DNA of 64,000 nt from Candidatus Woesearchaeota archaeon (GCA_016187465.1 JACPJQ010000003.1:344139-408138), one strand, 5' to 3'; positions 25,307-34,852 are shown, counted from the stretch's first letter. The notes: generated by a model not told the origin, from the letters alone. Made by a program: numbers and translations.

Positions 25307-27613
25307 TTAATAAATCGGATAATCATAATATTTTGGCTGCTCGAATGGCAATTTTATTTCTTTTATTTCCTTGTTGATGTTGTTCAAGTCATTTGCTTTT
25401 ATCTTGCCTGCTGAAACCGTGTAAAGCACGTCGTCCATGTACATACCCCTCCTCACAGCGTTTGGCGAGCCGTAATAGTAATAGTCTCTCTGCTCGTCGC
25501 CTTCATTGTGGGTTATTTTTCCTTTTACCTTGAATCCATCTTCCAGCGTAAGGCTGAAAACATAAGCGCCCTGCCATAGCCTTTGGGTGCGGTACCCGAG
25601 CTTTGGGTCATAATACTGCTTGCCTTTAACCTCTGTGACTGGAATGACAAGCAGGTTCTTTTTCCTGTCAAACAAAAACGCCTTGTGATCCCTTAAAGCC
25701 TCTGAATCAGTTCCCGCTTCTCCTATTTCATATTTGTCAAGCTGTTTCGGGTTTTTAACATCTGAAACGTCAAACAGGGCAAGCTTTACTCCTTTTGTCG
25801 AGACTCCGCCCCATTCATTGCTTTCAGTTTCCTTGCCTATGCCGATAATATGGTTCTCATCATAAGGGTGCAAATAGTCTGAAAATCCTGGTATTTTTAA
25901 TTCGCCTAATATTTCAGGATTGCTTGGATTTGACAAATCTATGACAAACAGCGGGTCAATCCTTTTGAAAGTTACCATGTAGAGCCTGTCGCCAATAAAT
26001 CTGGTAGAATAGATTCTTTCATCAGGAGCTATTTCTTCAAGCTTGCCAATAGTTTCCATATCATCGTCAAGGACATACACATTGTTGTACATCATGTATT
26101 TGCCTTCCCTTGGAATTGGCGGCCTGATTATCAAAGATTTTGAAACTGCAGCCTCTGAAGATACTGCCTTGCCCGTGACTTCCTGGGCAGAAACAGCTAC
26201 ACCTGCAGAAGGCTGTGAGCCCTCTGCACCTCTGACAGCCATCGGAATGATGCCGTAAAACTCCATTGTGGTTGCGACTCTCAGATTGTTGTTGAAATCG
26301 TCTAATGAAAACTGATTCGATAGATATCCAGAAACTTCCCCTTTAGCGCCATATTCGATATCGCCTTTGTCTATCTTTATTTTATGTACGACTGTCTTTC
26401 TTCTTTCCTGCTCGAGCTTTGCTTCATAGTCAGCAATAGTGTCTTCTATTTTTTGGATAAGCTCGTCTCTTTTATCCTCGTCCATGCTGTTGTACATGTC
26501 TTCAAGCAATGAAGATATCCTTTCCCACCTCTCATTCGAATTCAGGGAGCCGTCATCTTTTATTTCATTTATTTTTGACCGGATATCTGAAGGCAGCAAA
26601 GGCACCACAACTTCATAGAATCTTTCCTCATTGTGTTTTTCGTAGTATGTGTAAGGGGGATTTTTCTGGTATGCGATGTAAATATTATCCTGTGAAACGT
26701 ACAATGTGTTCGAGTAGCCCATCATAAACGTCTTTGCATTTACCTCGTCTTTTTCCTCAAAAATATTGAAAGACGCGACTGTGTGAAAAACATAATTCTG
26801 CTCGGGATTGTCAAAATAATAAATATCAGGCCTTGCAATAATTCTTGCAGACGATTTTATCTGGGGCAGTGCAATGATTGGGCCGCTGTAGTAGACATCA
26901 TCTTTTACAATGAAGTATGCATAATCACCTATCATTCTTGATTCAAAGTAATAGCCGTCTAGATTGTAATCCTTAACAAGTTCGGGCTCGCTTCTGTCGG
27001 ATATGTCATAAATAAAAACGTGCGTCTTGCTGGTATGCCTCGGCCTAGGCACGAAATCGTATTGCTCAAAGTAAGGGACTTCTGCATTATCCTCTGAGAA
27101 AACCGCCATCCTGTCCTTGTTCACAAGCATGTTCCTGGGCCTTCCAACAAGCTTTGTCTCGGAAATTATTTTTCCGTCTTCTGCCGGGAACGCGTCAACA
27201 ATCACAAGCTTGTCCTGCACAATAGTATAAATGTACTTGCCGTCGTTTTTGACAAAATCGGCTTCGTCTACTCCTTCTACCTGCACATTTGTCTGTGAGT
27301 AGTCACTTGCTGCGCCTGAATCGGCTTTGGCTGCGCTTGGGGCTGCGGCAGATTCCTGCGCCATCATCACATCACCGGCAAACGCTCGTTTAATGCCGCC
27401 CGTAAATCCGCTTGCATAGCCTGAGCTTATTGCAGCCTTCTCAAGAAAATCGCGCACTTCCTGCGCAGACGAAAATTTCTTCAATTCTTGGGTTGTCTGA
27501 AACTCTGTATTTTTTATTTCTCCTGGAACTTGCGGCTTGCAGCTTACCAACAGAATGCTGGTTAGCAGAATCATTGAAAGCAAAAGTCTTGAATTTGTTT
27601 TTTGTTTTTCCAT
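25307..27613 (-). CDS. Secreted beta-propeller lipoprotein (Beta_propel family)
   Basis: 768 residues. A signal peptide with lipobox-like end (SMILLTSILLVSCKPQ) is followed by a linker and a long beta-propeller region: TNVQVEGVDEADFVKNDGKYIYTIVQDKLVIVDAFP, the entry strand diagnostic of this family, then repeated IYDISDRSEPELV, YSTRFIGDRLYMVTFKRIDPLFVIDLSNPSNP and LFDVSDVKNPKQ blades. A charged helical insertion lies at about 350-400. The protein is probably anchored outside the cell by its lipidated Cys. Function is unknown. The next gene, a membrane winged-helix protein, is its usual kind of neighbour and may regulate it. Confidence 0.85.
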   Translation of the reverse strand: MEKQKTNSRLLLSMILLTSILLVSCKPQVPGEIKNTEFQTTQELKKFSSAQEVRDFLEKAAISSGYASGFTGGIKRAFAGDVMMAQESAAAPSAAKADSGAASDYSQTNVQVEGVDEADFVKNDGKYIYTIVQDKLVIVDAFPAEDGKIISETKLVGRPRNMLVNKDRMAVFSEDNAEVPYFEQYDFVPRPRHTSKTHVFIYDISDRSEPELVKDYNLDGYYFESRMIGDYAYFIVKDDVYYSGPIIALPQIKSSARIIARPDIYYFDNPEQNYVFHTVASFNIFEEKDEVNAKTFMMGYSNTLYVSQDNIYIAYQKNPPYTYYEKHNEERFYEVVVPLLPSDIRSKINEIKDDGSLNSNERWERISSLLEDMYNSMDEDKRDELIQKIEDTIADYEAKLEQERRKTVVHKIKIDKGDIEYGAKGEVSGYLSNQFSLDDFNNNLRVATTMEFYGIIPMAVRGAEGSQPSAGVAVSAQEVTGKAVSSEAAVSKSLIIRPPIPREGKYMMYNNVYVLDDDMETIGKLEEIAPDERIYSTRFIGDRLYMVTFKRIDPLFVIDLSNPSNPEILGELKIPGFSDYLHPYDENHIIGIGKETESNEWGGVSTKGVKLALFDVSDVKNPKQLDKYEIGEAGTDSEALRDHKAFLFDRKKNLLVIPVTEVKGKQYYDPKLGYRTQRLWQGAYVFSLTLEDGFKVKGKITHNEGDEQRDYYYYGSPNAVRRGMYMDDVLYTVSAGKIKANDLNNINKEIKEIKLPFEQPKYYDYPIY

Positions 27614-27676
27614 CTTATCTTTTAGTTAAGTTGCCCTTGTATAAATACTTGCCCATAGCTTTGAATCTGTTTGAAG

Positions 27677-28282
27677 TTATTTAATGTCTTTTCTGAACAA
27701 ACCAACTACCAGATAGATTGCCAATGTGAATAATGCCCCAGCCAAAAACCACAAAGCAATGTTCTGCGGGATCGATGTTACTTGCTCGACAGGAGCTGCC
27801 TGGCTTAACGCCATAGGCGCTGATTCAAGCCCCCTGTCAGCTATTGCAGATTTAGCAGCCGCCATTTCCTGAGTCGCAATTCGTCCTGAAAGATATTTTG
27901 AAACAAGCTGAATAACTCCGGCTGCTGCGCTGACAATCAAAGCAACCGGCAGAATGCTCTTGAGCTTTTCCTTTATGCCGAAAGTCTTTTTTGGCGCTAT
28001 TATTATATATTTGTTTGCCAGCCTGTAATGGCTTACTTCCTTGCCTTTCTGGCTGTAATGGAACTCCTTTGAATCTATTAATCCTGTTTGCATCAACTGT
28101 TGTAGATTATAATGAACTGTAGATATTGGAAGATTTAATTTCGAGGCAAGCTCTGATTCAGTTGCTTCCCGGCTAGATAAATAATCCAGTATTTTCCTGC
28201 AGGACTCGTTGCTGATTACGTTTGATATTTTCTTGATTTTATCGTCTTCCATGGACAATAAAAGGAAATTCTTGTTCGCCAT
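27677..28282 (-). CDS. Membrane-anchored winged-helix regulator
   Basis: 201 residues. An ArsR-like winged helix (residues 12-90: ISNESCRKILDYLSSREATESELASKLNLPISTVHYNLQQLMQTGLI) is followed by a hinge. Two transmembrane helices come next (SILPVALIVSAAAGVIQLV, IALWFLAGALFTLAIYLVVGLF) flanking an Ala/Ser-rich extracellular loop. This one-component layout can couple an outside signal to DNA binding. It is encoded just upstream of, and in the same direction as, the beta-propeller lipoprotein, the likely regulated partner. An internal Met (MEDDK) ten codons in is an alternative start. Confidence 0.82.
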   Translation of the reverse strand: MANKNFLLLSMEDDKIKKISNVISNESCRKILDYLSSREATESELASKLNLPISTVHYNLQQLMQTGLIDSKEFHYSQKGKEVSHYRLANKYIIIAPKKTFGIKEKLKSILPVALIVSAAAGVIQLVSKYLSGRIATQEMAAAKSAIADRGLESAPMALSQAAPVEQVTSIPQNIALWFLAGALFTLAIYLVVGLFRKDIK

Positions 28283-28410
28283 AGTAAAAGTAATAGATTT
28301 CTGCTTTTTAAATAGGTTTTGATAGGTTTGAACTGGTTGGAAGTTAAGGATGGTACTTTAACTTGTATGCAACGAATAACTTTATAAATAAAAATTCTTA
28401 ACCATTCGCT

Positions 28411-29763
28411 ATGGTCCTTGACAAGCTGTCTGACTCTTTGAAAAACACTTTGCAGAAGATAGCAAAATCTCTTTTTGTAGATGAAAAACTCATAAATGAA
28501 TTGATAAAAGACATTCAGAGGGCTCTGCTTCAGGCAGACGTGAATGTAAAGCTTGTATTTGACTTAACAGAAAAGATAAAGAAGAGGGCATTGAATGAGG
28601 AATCCCCAAAAGGGCTGACAAAAAAAGAGCAGCTGATAAATATTGTCTACGATGAATTGGTGAATTTCCTGGGCAAAGAGCAGCACAGGATAGAAGTAAA
28701 GCAAAAGCCGTTCAAGATAATGCTTGTCGGGTTGTTCGGCTCCGGAAAAACAACAACAGCGGGAAAGCTTGCAAAATTCTACACAAAAAGGGGCTTCAAG
28801 GTCGCATTGGTTGGATTGGATGTCCATAGGCATGCTGCGATGGAGCAGATTGAGCAGGTTGGAAAGCACGCAAATGTCAAGGTATTTTCAGACAGGAAAA
28901 CAAAAGACCCTTTAGAGATATGGGAAAAATTCAAAGAGGATTTCAACGAGTTTGATATTTTGATAATAGACACTTCCGGAAGGGACGCTTTAAGCCATGA
29001 CCTGATCGCCGAAATAGAGGAAGTCAATAGAAAAATCCAGCCAAATGAGAATTTGCTTGTCATTTCCGCTGACATAGGCCAGGCTGCCCAGAAACAGGCC
29101 GAGCAATTCCATAAAAGCTGCGGCATAACCGGAGTTGTTGTTTCAAAAATGGACGGCACTGCAAAAGGAGGAGGGGCACTGACTGCGTGCTCTGTTTCCG
29201 GCGCGCCTATAAAATTTATAGGAAGTGGAGAAAAGATAGACGATCTTGAGCAGTTCAACCCGCAGGGCTTTGTCGGCAGGATTTTGGGCATGGGCGACTT
29301 GGAAGCATTGCTTGAGAAGGCAAAAGAAGTGATAAAGGAAGAAGACGCAGAGGATCTGGGCAAGAGATTCCTGAAAGGTGAGTTCAATCTGATTGACCTT
29401 TACGAGCAGATGGAAGCTATGTCTAAGATGGGCCCTTTGAGCAGCATTGTCGAGATGATTCCGGGATTCGGGCAGCTGAAATTGCCAAAAGAGATGCTTC
29501 AAACCCAGGAGGGAAAATTAAAAAAATGGAAATATGTAATTCAAAGTATGACTAAAGAAGAACTTGAAAGACCAGATGAACTTATGGACTCTGCAAGAGT
29601 AGATAGAGTTGCTAAAGGATCTGGAACCTCTACTCAAGAAGTACGCGAGCTAATTAAACAATATCGTCAGAGTAAAAAGATGATAAAATTATTTAAAGGT
29701 AATAAGGGAGACATAAGTAAGATGATGAAAAAATTCAGCGGCAGGCTGCCGATGGGCGGTTGA
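28411..29763 (+). CDS. srp54: Signal recognition particle protein SRP54
   Basis: 450 residues. The N domain (1-95) leads into the G domain with G1 GLFGSGKTTTAGKLA, DVHRHAAMEQ, G3 DTSGRDALS, G4 VVSKMDGTAKGGGAL and IGSGEKIDDLEQF. The methionine-rich M domain starts near residue 300 (FNLIDLYEQMEAMSKMGPLSSIVEMIPGFG). It binds SRP RNA and signal peptides for co-translational targeting. The classic GxRP at DxxR is altered to VGLDVHRHAA, a minor deviation. TATA CTTTATAAATA sits about 30 bases upstream. The last ~80 codons look slightly richer in A/T than the rest. Confidence 0.96.
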   Translation: MVLDKLSDSLKNTLQKIAKSLFVDEKLINELIKDIQRALLQADVNVKLVFDLTEKIKKRALNEESPKGLTKKEQLINIVYDELVNFLGKEQHRIEVKQKPFKIMLVGLFGSGKTTTAGKLAKFYTKRGFKVALVGLDVHRHAAMEQIEQVGKHANVKVFSDRKTKDPLEIWEKFKEDFNEFDILIIDTSGRDALSHDLIAEIEEVNRKIQPNENLLVISADIGQAAQKQAEQFHKSCGITGVVVSKMDGTAKGGGALTACSVSGAPIKFIGSGEKIDDLEQFNPQGFVGRILGMGDLEALLEKAKEVIKEEDAEDLGKRFLKGEFNLIDLYEQMEAMSKMGPLSSIVEMIPGFGQLKLPKEMLQTQEGKLKKWKYVIQSMTKEELERPDELMDSARVDRVAKGSGTSTQEVRELIKQYRQSKKMIKLFKGNKGDISKMMKKFSGRLPMGG

Positions 29764-29803
29764 TTATTGTATTCAATTCTGTTGAATAATCAAAAAAAGA
29801 TTA

Positions 29804-30106
29804 TTAATCGGAGAAATTTCTTGCAATCTCCTCTAATAAGTTAATGGCATTTGTAAGAGCCTCTCTACTTTTAGTATTTCTTAAATATAGTTCTGCACTT
29901 GTAACAATACCTCGCAAACCCCTTATTTCATCTTTGGTAAAATAGACAATGTCTCTTTTTAAGGATTCATCTGTCAATTGAGGAGAATATTTACTTACCC
30001 ATTCATGATATTGTTTAAGAGAATTAAAATCCGCTGGATATACTTTTTTTTGAATTGCGGGTATCAACTCCCCAAATCGTTCAATAGGGGATTTTGTTTG
30101 ATTCAT
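29804..30106 (-). CDS. Hypothetical helical protein
   Basis: 100 residues, predicted all-helical, with no family recognised. The C-terminal half (GLRGIVTSAELYLRNTKSREALTNAINLLEEIARNF) resembles a helical bundle like those of HEPN-type or antitoxin proteins, but no Rx4-6H RNase motif is visible, so I do not call it. It is convergent with srp54 and has its own TATA-like sequence (minus strand, GCTTTAAATAG, about 30133-30143). Confidence 0.6.
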   Translation of the reverse strand: MNQTKSPIERFGELIPAIQKKVYPADFNSLKQYHEWVSKYSPQLTDESLKRDIVYFTKDEIRGLRGIVTSAELYLRNTKSREALTNAINLLEEIARNFSD

Positions 30107-30174
30107 TCTTATATTAGTGACTATAAACTACTATTTAAAGCTTTCTATTTTTACTATTTAATCGTAGTTATAAA

Positions 30175-30840
30175 TCACTCCAAAAACCTTGTGTCAAACT
30201 TATCGTACCATTCTCTTTTTTCTATCTCGTTTAGCAAATTAGAAAATCCAAAGGTTGATGCGCTCCCGTAGATTTCTATTTTCCTGTCGTAACCTTGATT
30301 TAATGCATAAAAGGCGCATATTTTGAATCCTGCAGAGTTCTCGTTCATAAGCTCGGCAGGGCTATAGACTAATTCAACCATTTTTTGAGTCCTGTCGAAA
30401 ACAGCTGCGATTGTGCTTGTGCCGCTGTCCTGATCCAAATAAGAGATGTAAACCTTGTCCAGCAGGGAATCGAGAAATGCCGAGAATTTTTCCGCATCGC
30501 TTATCTCAATTTGATTAAAGTTAGTCCTTCCTGCAGACTTTAAGCCTGAAATTCTCGATGCAGAGTTTGCAAAAAAATCATGTATGCCTCTTTCTTTCAG
30601 GAAAAGCCTTGTTTTATAATATTCTATCGACTTTCTAGTCCTTATCCTTATTCCTTTGTATTTTTTGTTGAACTGCTCTGTTAATTTTTCAAACTTTGGA
30701 ATCAAAGTATCCAAATCATGCCGCGCCTCCCCGTAATACCTGTCAATTTCCGCTCCAACCTTTATCATCTGCATAAAGTCCTTCTTGAACTGGCTTATGT
30801 CTGAAGGGTTTAATCCTGAGAGAATACCATGGTTTGCCAT
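30175..30840 (-). CDS. Hypothetical protein
   Basis: 221 residues, not recognised. The N-terminal third is helical and basic (DLDTLIPKFEKLTEQFNKKYKGIRIRTRKSIEYYKTRLFLKERG). The C-terminal half is alpha-beta (VYISYLDQDSGTSTIAAVFDRTQKMVELVYSP, AGFKICAFYALNQGY). No signal peptide or membrane helix. It is transcribed divergently from the EndoQ gene across a 73-base gap with back-to-back TATA elements. The encoded start is clear since the upstream region is non-coding. Confidence 0.65.
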   Translation of the reverse strand: MANHGILSGLNPSDISQFKKDFMQMIKVGAEIDRYYGEARHDLDTLIPKFEKLTEQFNKKYKGIRIRTRKSIEYYKTRLFLKERGIHDFFANSASRISGLKSAGRTNFNQIEISDAEKFSAFLDSLLDKVYISYLDQDSGTSTIAAVFDRTQKMVELVYSPAELMNENSAGFKICAFYALNQGYDRKIEIYGSASTFGFSNLLNEIEKREWYDKFDTRFLE

Positions 30841-30913
30841 GGTTTAATCATTTTGAAAGTGCTATTTAAATGTTATGAAAAGTTTATATAATTAATTAGA
30901 TTCCAATTGTTTT

Positions 30914-32182
30914 ATGAAAGTTATCGCAGACCTGCAGATTCATTCAAGGTTCAGCAGAGCCACAAGCATAAATTTGAATCTTCCAAATCTTGAGAAATAC
31001 GCAAAGCTAAAAGGCTTAAATTTGCTCGGCACAGGAGATTTTACCCATCCGAAATGGCTTGCTGAACTGAAAGATGAGTTGAAAGAAGACGGCTCCGGAG
31101 TCTTAACATCTAAGTCAGGATTTCATTTTGTCCTGCAGGGGGAAATTTCAAATATGTATACGCAGGACGGCAAGGGAAGAAGAATCCACAACCTGCTTCT
31201 TGCAAAAGATTTTGAGATTGTTGAGCAGATAAATAAAGCCTTGTCAAAGAAAGGGAGGCTGGATTATGACGGCAGGCCGATTTTTGGTTTTTCCTGCATT
31301 GAATTAGTGGAGATGATGAAAGAGATTGATGATTCAATCGAGATAGTGCCGGCGCATGCCTGGACTCCGTGGTTTGGGTTGTTCGGCTCAATGACCGGGT
31401 TTGACTCTGTGGAGGAATGCTTTAAAGACCAGGCAAAGCATATTTACGCCATTGAAACAGGATTAAGCTCTGATCCAGCAATGAACTGGCGAATTTCTTC
31501 GCTCGACAAGTACACCTTGCTCAGCAGCTCCGATGCCCACTCATTCTGGCCATGGCGCCTTGGAAGAGAGTGCAACATATTTGACATTGACTGGAACTAT
31601 GATGACTTACTGAATGCTATAAGAAAAAGAAAAGGCTTTGTTGAAACGATTGAAATGTGGCCGCATGAAGGCAAGTATCACTATTCCGGGCACAGGGCAT
31701 GCAATGTCTGCCTGTCCCCGAAGGAATCATTAAAATTAAAGGATATATGCCCCGTCTGCAGGAGAAAACTGACCGTGGGAGTGGCGCAAAGGGTTGAAAT
31801 GCTGGCCGACCGGCCTGAAGGATTTGTGCCCAAGCACGCCATTCCATTCAAGAATATCATACCACTTTCTGAGGTGATTGCCGGCACAATTGGCGAAAAG
31901 GTTGAATCAAAAAAAGTATGGGAAGAGTATTACAAATTAATAAGGGCTTTTGGCAATGAGTTAAATGTTATCCTTGATTCGGAAGAATCAAAATTGAAAA
32001 AAATAACATCAGAGAAAATCGCTGAAAACATTATAAGAAACAGAAACCAGAAGATTCCTTTCAAGCCAGGATATGACGGAGTTTACGGAGTGCCGATGTT
32101 TGATGGTGAAGAATCCGCAAAATACAAAGAGGATGTTTACGAAGCAAAAGTTGAGCAGAAGGGATTAAACGAGTTTATGTGA
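30914..32182 (+). CDS. Endonuclease Q-like PHP-domain DNA repair nuclease
   Basis: 422 residues. The PHP metal site is seen in ADLQIHSRFSRATS (HxH), GTGDFTHPKWL, EISNMYTQDG, PAHAWTPWFG and SSDAHSFWP. A treble-clef zinc finger follows, CNVCLSPKESLKLKDICPVC, then a helical tail. This matches archaeal endonuclease Q, which nicks DNA 5' of deaminated bases (hypoxanthine, uracil, xanthine) and abasic sites. Length is the family norm. TATA (TTTATATAATT) about 25 bases before the ATG implies leaderless expression. Confidence 0.9.
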   Translation: MKVIADLQIHSRFSRATSINLNLPNLEKYAKLKGLNLLGTGDFTHPKWLAELKDELKEDGSGVLTSKSGFHFVLQGEISNMYTQDGKGRRIHNLLLAKDFEIVEQINKALSKKGRLDYDGRPIFGFSCIELVEMMKEIDDSIEIVPAHAWTPWFGLFGSMTGFDSVEECFKDQAKHIYAIETGLSSDPAMNWRISSLDKYTLLSSSDAHSFWPWRLGRECNIFDIDWNYDDLLNAIRKRKGFVETIEMWPHEGKYHYSGHRACNVCLSPKESLKLKDICPVCRRKLTVGVAQRVEMLADRPEGFVPKHAIPFKNIIPLSEVIAGTIGEKVESKKVWEEYYKLIRAFGNELNVILDSEESKLKKITSEKIAENIIRNRNQKIPFKPGYDGVYGVPMFDGEESAKYKEDVYEAKVEQKGLNEFM

Positions 32183-32249
32183 TTTTCTCCACAAAGTTTA
32201 TATACAACAATCTAAATTGTAAGTTCCAATACATAAAGAGGTGATTATT

Positions 32250-32477
32250 TTGGAGAAAAAAACTGCGCACAAGCTGACTGGGCTTGTTATCCTGGTGTTG
32301 GGCATATTGTTTTTTCTGCGGGATATAGATCCTGTGAGGCTTAATTTTATAGGCAACACAAGCGGATGGACGATTATCATAGTTTTGGTTGGAGCTAGCC
32401 TATTGGCCGGCGGTGTTGAGATTTCAAAGATGGGAGAAGCCAAGTCAGGCAAATCAAGGATCAAGACTGGAATGTAA
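32250..32477 (+). CDS. Small two-helix membrane protein
   Basis: 75 residues with two transmembrane helices (LTGLVILVLGILFFLRDI and WTIIIVLVGASLLAGGVEI) and a basic tail. The track starts at GTG 32241, but GAGGTGAT (32238-32245) sits at good distance from the in-frame TTG at 32250, which I prefer. Function unknown. It ends 11 bases before the convergent iron-permease-family gene. Confidence 0.65.
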   Translation: MEKKTAHKLTGLVILVLGILFFLRDIDPVRLNFIGNTSGWTIIIVLVGASLLAGGVEISKMGEAKSGKSRIKTGM

Positions 32478-32488
32478 ATTTCCGTAAA

Positions 32489-32926
32489 TTACAAATCCTT
32501 TTTCTTTCTTATTTTGGATTCGATTTCTGGTACCCCTATATCAAGTTTACCCTGCCTTAGGTTACTTCGCGCTGTTGCGGCAATTTTCTCGTAATTTTTC
32601 CTTATCTTAACCAGCTCCTCCTCAGAAAGCTCTTCTATGTCGAGCAGCGCATTGTGGGCTTTTTCCGTAGCCCTTATCAATTCGTCAAGCTTTAACTGGA
32701 TTGCTACTGTATCCCTGTTTTGTGTACTTTGTATCAAAAATACCATCAAGAATGTGACGATTGTGGTGGTTGTGTTAATCACCAGCTGCCAACTATCGCT
32801 GAAGCCAAAAAATGGGCCGGTGATCACCCAGACCAGTATGAAAAACGCTGCTAATGTGAAAGTCGCAGGCTGGCCGGTTATGTGGGCGATATAGCTGGAG
32901 AATTTAACGAAGAGGTTTCGCTTCAT
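32489..32926 (-). CDS. Low-affinity iron permease family protein
   Basis: 145 residues. Two hydrophobic helices (TFTLAAFFILVWVITGPFFGF and LVINTTTTIVTFLMVFLIQ) are separated by SDSWQ, followed by QSTQNRDTVAIQLKLDELIRA. That segment order is the conserved core of the low-affinity iron permease family (PF04120). The C-terminus is a charged coiled coil. Fe transport in archaea is not established for it; many homologues are simply membrane proteins of unknown role. Confidence 0.85.
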   Translation of the reverse strand: MKRNLFVKFSSYIAHITGQPATFTLAAFFILVWVITGPFFGFSDSWQLVINTTTTIVTFLMVFLIQSTQNRDTVAIQLKLDELIRATEKAHNALLDIEELSEEELVKIRKNYEKIAATARSNLRQGKLDIGVPEIESKIRKKKDL

Positions 32927-32983
32927 GAACTATCCAGATTTTGCTAGGAATAAATATTTTTCTATTTATGCTGAATCATGATA

Positions 32984-33106
32984 TCCCCATCCCCGGATTC
33001 GAACCAGGATCCTTTCGGGATCAGCTGAGTGTTTTTCATCCATAGCAAGAATTGCTTTGTCAAACACTTTCTACAGCCGAACGCTCCGCCGTTGAGCTAG
33101 ATGGGG
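32984..33106 (-). tRNA. trnY: tRNA-Tyr (GTA) with anticodon-loop intron
   Basis: Acceptor CCCCATC/GATGGGG with the archaeal Tyr-specific C1-G72 pair and A73. D stem GCTC/GAGC. Anticodon stem TTCGG/CCGAA with loop CTGTAG...C giving GTA. T arm CCTGG-TTCGAAT-CCGGG. An intron of about 51 nt (33020-33070) follows position 37; its ends pair as AGTGTTT/AAACACT with a small AGCAA/TTGCT hairpin inside. The BHB motif is relaxed. CCA is not encoded. A minus-strand TATA AATTTATAAACC lies at about 33131-33142. Confidence 0.93.
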
Positions 33107-33160
33107 GATAATAAAGAAATTTGTTTTTGGTTTATAAATTTATTTAATGTTTTTGATTTA

Positions 33161-33253
33161 TATAGCAAATGACACAATTATTTATACATAAATAAGTCAT
33201 TTGCTTATTACGAACGGACAACTATTGTATAACTATTTTTGTCCGTGAGTATA
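33161..33253 (+). repeat. 93-bp direct repeat with two palindromes, copy 1
   Basis: Same 93 bases as 36516-36608 with a single C/T difference. It holds GCAAATGAC/GTCATTTGC (33165-33173, 33196-33204) enclosing TTATTTAT-AC-ATAAATAA, and ACGGACAA/TTGTCCGT (33214-33221, 33239-33246). No ORF. It lies between tRNA-Tyr and the 3' end of the 478-aa gene. Confidence 0.92.
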
Positions 33254-33304
33254 GTTTGATATTTTATCAATTAATATTGAATGGGTTTGTAATTAAAAAA
33301 TACC

Positions 33305-34741
33305 TTAACCGCCCATGCTTACCCTGTTGGAATTGCTTATAACAACCCTATCCCCTATCTTGCATCTTGCGTTTGCGGCAGGAAGGTTGAATTCTCCCAA
33401 TATTGGAAGCCTTGACTTCATTTTGTATGAAAGGACTCTCTCATCACCGGGCTCCAATGCCTCTATTGTCCATTTTATCAGCATGCCTTTTTTCGGGTGC
33501 TGCAGCACAGAATGGGGCTGCACAGAGCCTATTGAAATCTCTTTTTCGACATGGGCAATGTGTGAAAGATTGTCAAGCACTTCTATGTTGGTTATCTGGT
33601 TTGCGCTCCTGTTCTTTACCCTTACGACAATTTTTGCTTCTGAAATGCCGCCTTCGGTAGTTCCTACATTTGCTATGCTTTTCCTCACAATGATTGGGCT
33701 TCTAAAGACGAAATAAAGGACAAGGGCAATGATTACAAGCACGGCAGCAACAACAATCGGCCGATAATTTTCAGTTGTGTAGGCTTCCATTTTTCTTTCG
33801 TTGTCAAGCTCAACCTGCCACACTAGGTACATCTTGTCATTCTCTTTTACTGTATCTGCTTTGGGATTTGCAGACAAGAACAGGTTTTTAAGCTGGCTTG
33901 TCTCAACCTTGATGGTTCCCTTATAATTGGGATTATTTGATATTACTTTTGTGCCTTTCCTTATTTTCAAAAAGGATTCATCTTTTGGAAGCTCCTCTTG
34001 TGTTGAGTATTCTGTTATCTCGTACCCAGTTACAATGGGGTTTACTATCAGCCTCTCGTCTTTAAATACCGCGACCACAATTTGGTCCAGCTGCGGAGGA
34101 GTCATATCATCAAGCTTTTTCTTTATCTCGACTGATTTTTCTTCCCTTGGCCCGAGAGGGATATAGATTTGGTCCTTGAAAAGATTGCTTTCTATCTTGA
34201 TTGTTATGTTAGGGTAGTTTAACACGTTTTGGTTGTTGAGGTCAATTTTTATCGTGAATTCTTTCCTTGGATCAATTTTCTCCGGAAAAATGAAAGTGCT
34301 TGTCAAAACAGTAGGGATATAGCCGCCAATCAACGGCTCTGTTGACTTGATGCCTATGGTTATAGGAACCTTTTGCTCTTGGCCCGTAGACTCAAGAATT
34401 ATTCCCACAGCAAGCGTGTAAGTGTCAACTGAGGTGATGTACAGCGGATGAACAAAAATTCTTATCGAGGCAGAGCTTTGGGCTGGCACATTCAATGTTA
34501 TGGGGTTTTGCAAAGGCTCCGTGTACATGTCCCAAAAGGGATATCCTGCCTTTTTTATTATGTATTCCTGATCAGTATCAAGGTTGTTTTCAATGGTAAT
34601 ATCAAATTCAGCAGTTTCATCTACCACTATCTTGTCCTTTATCGGAGTAACCTTCGCATCAAAAGACGCAGCATGGGCAAGACTAATCAATAGAAGGAAC
34701 ACGCCTAAACTGATTATTAAGAATTTGCTTATTTTCGCCAT
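33305..34741 (-). CDS. Secreted, membrane-anchored beta-sandwich protein
   Basis: 478 residues from the ATG at 34741, preferred over GTG 34750 because AAAGGTG lies six bases before it. Signal peptide FLIISLGVFLLLISLAHAAS. An extracellular region of about 310 residues with Ig/CARDB-like strands follows (DETAEFDITIENNLDTDQEYII, KEFTIKIDLNNQNVLNYPNI), then one transmembrane helix (PIVVAAVLVIIALVLYFVF) and a second beta domain resembling DUF11 (VRVKNRSANQITNIEVLDNLSHIAHVEKEISIGSVQP). Likely an envelope adaptor or adhesion protein. It lies between the two copies of a 93-bp repeat. Confidence 0.75.
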   Translation of the reverse strand: MAKISKFLIISLGVFLLLISLAHAASFDAKVTPIKDKIVVDETAEFDITIENNLDTDQEYIIKKAGYPFWDMYTEPLQNPITLNVPAQSSASIRIFVHPLYITSVDTYTLAVGIILESTGQEQKVPITIGIKSTEPLIGGYIPTVLTSTFIFPEKIDPRKEFTIKIDLNNQNVLNYPNITIKIESNLFKDQIYIPLGPREEKSVEIKKKLDDMTPPQLDQIVVAVFKDERLIVNPIVTGYEITEYSTQEELPKDESFLKIRKGTKVISNNPNYKGTIKVETSQLKNLFLSANPKADTVKENDKMYLVWQVELDNERKMEAYTTENYRPIVVAAVLVIIALVLYFVFRSPIIVRKSIANVGTTEGGISEAKIVVRVKNRSANQITNIEVLDNLSHIAHVEKEISIGSVQPHSVLQHPKKGMLIKWTIEALEPGDERVLSYKMKSRLPILGEFNLPAANARCKIGDRVVISNSNRVSMGG

Positions 34742-34852
34742 TAATTGCACCTTTTTTCGCAGACTTTTAGCTGGATTACTTATATATAAATCTTTCCTAT
34801 CAGAAAACGAGCATAGAAACCTTTATATATTATTGAAGTCAGAAAAATTTTC

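Noticed and set aside
28779-29387. 202-aa minus-strand ORF within srp54
   Set aside because: Antisense to a universally conserved GTPase, no independent evidence.
29804-30106. HEPN toxin call for the 100-aa helical protein
   Set aside because: No Rx4-6H motif and no nucleotidyltransferase partner adjacent.
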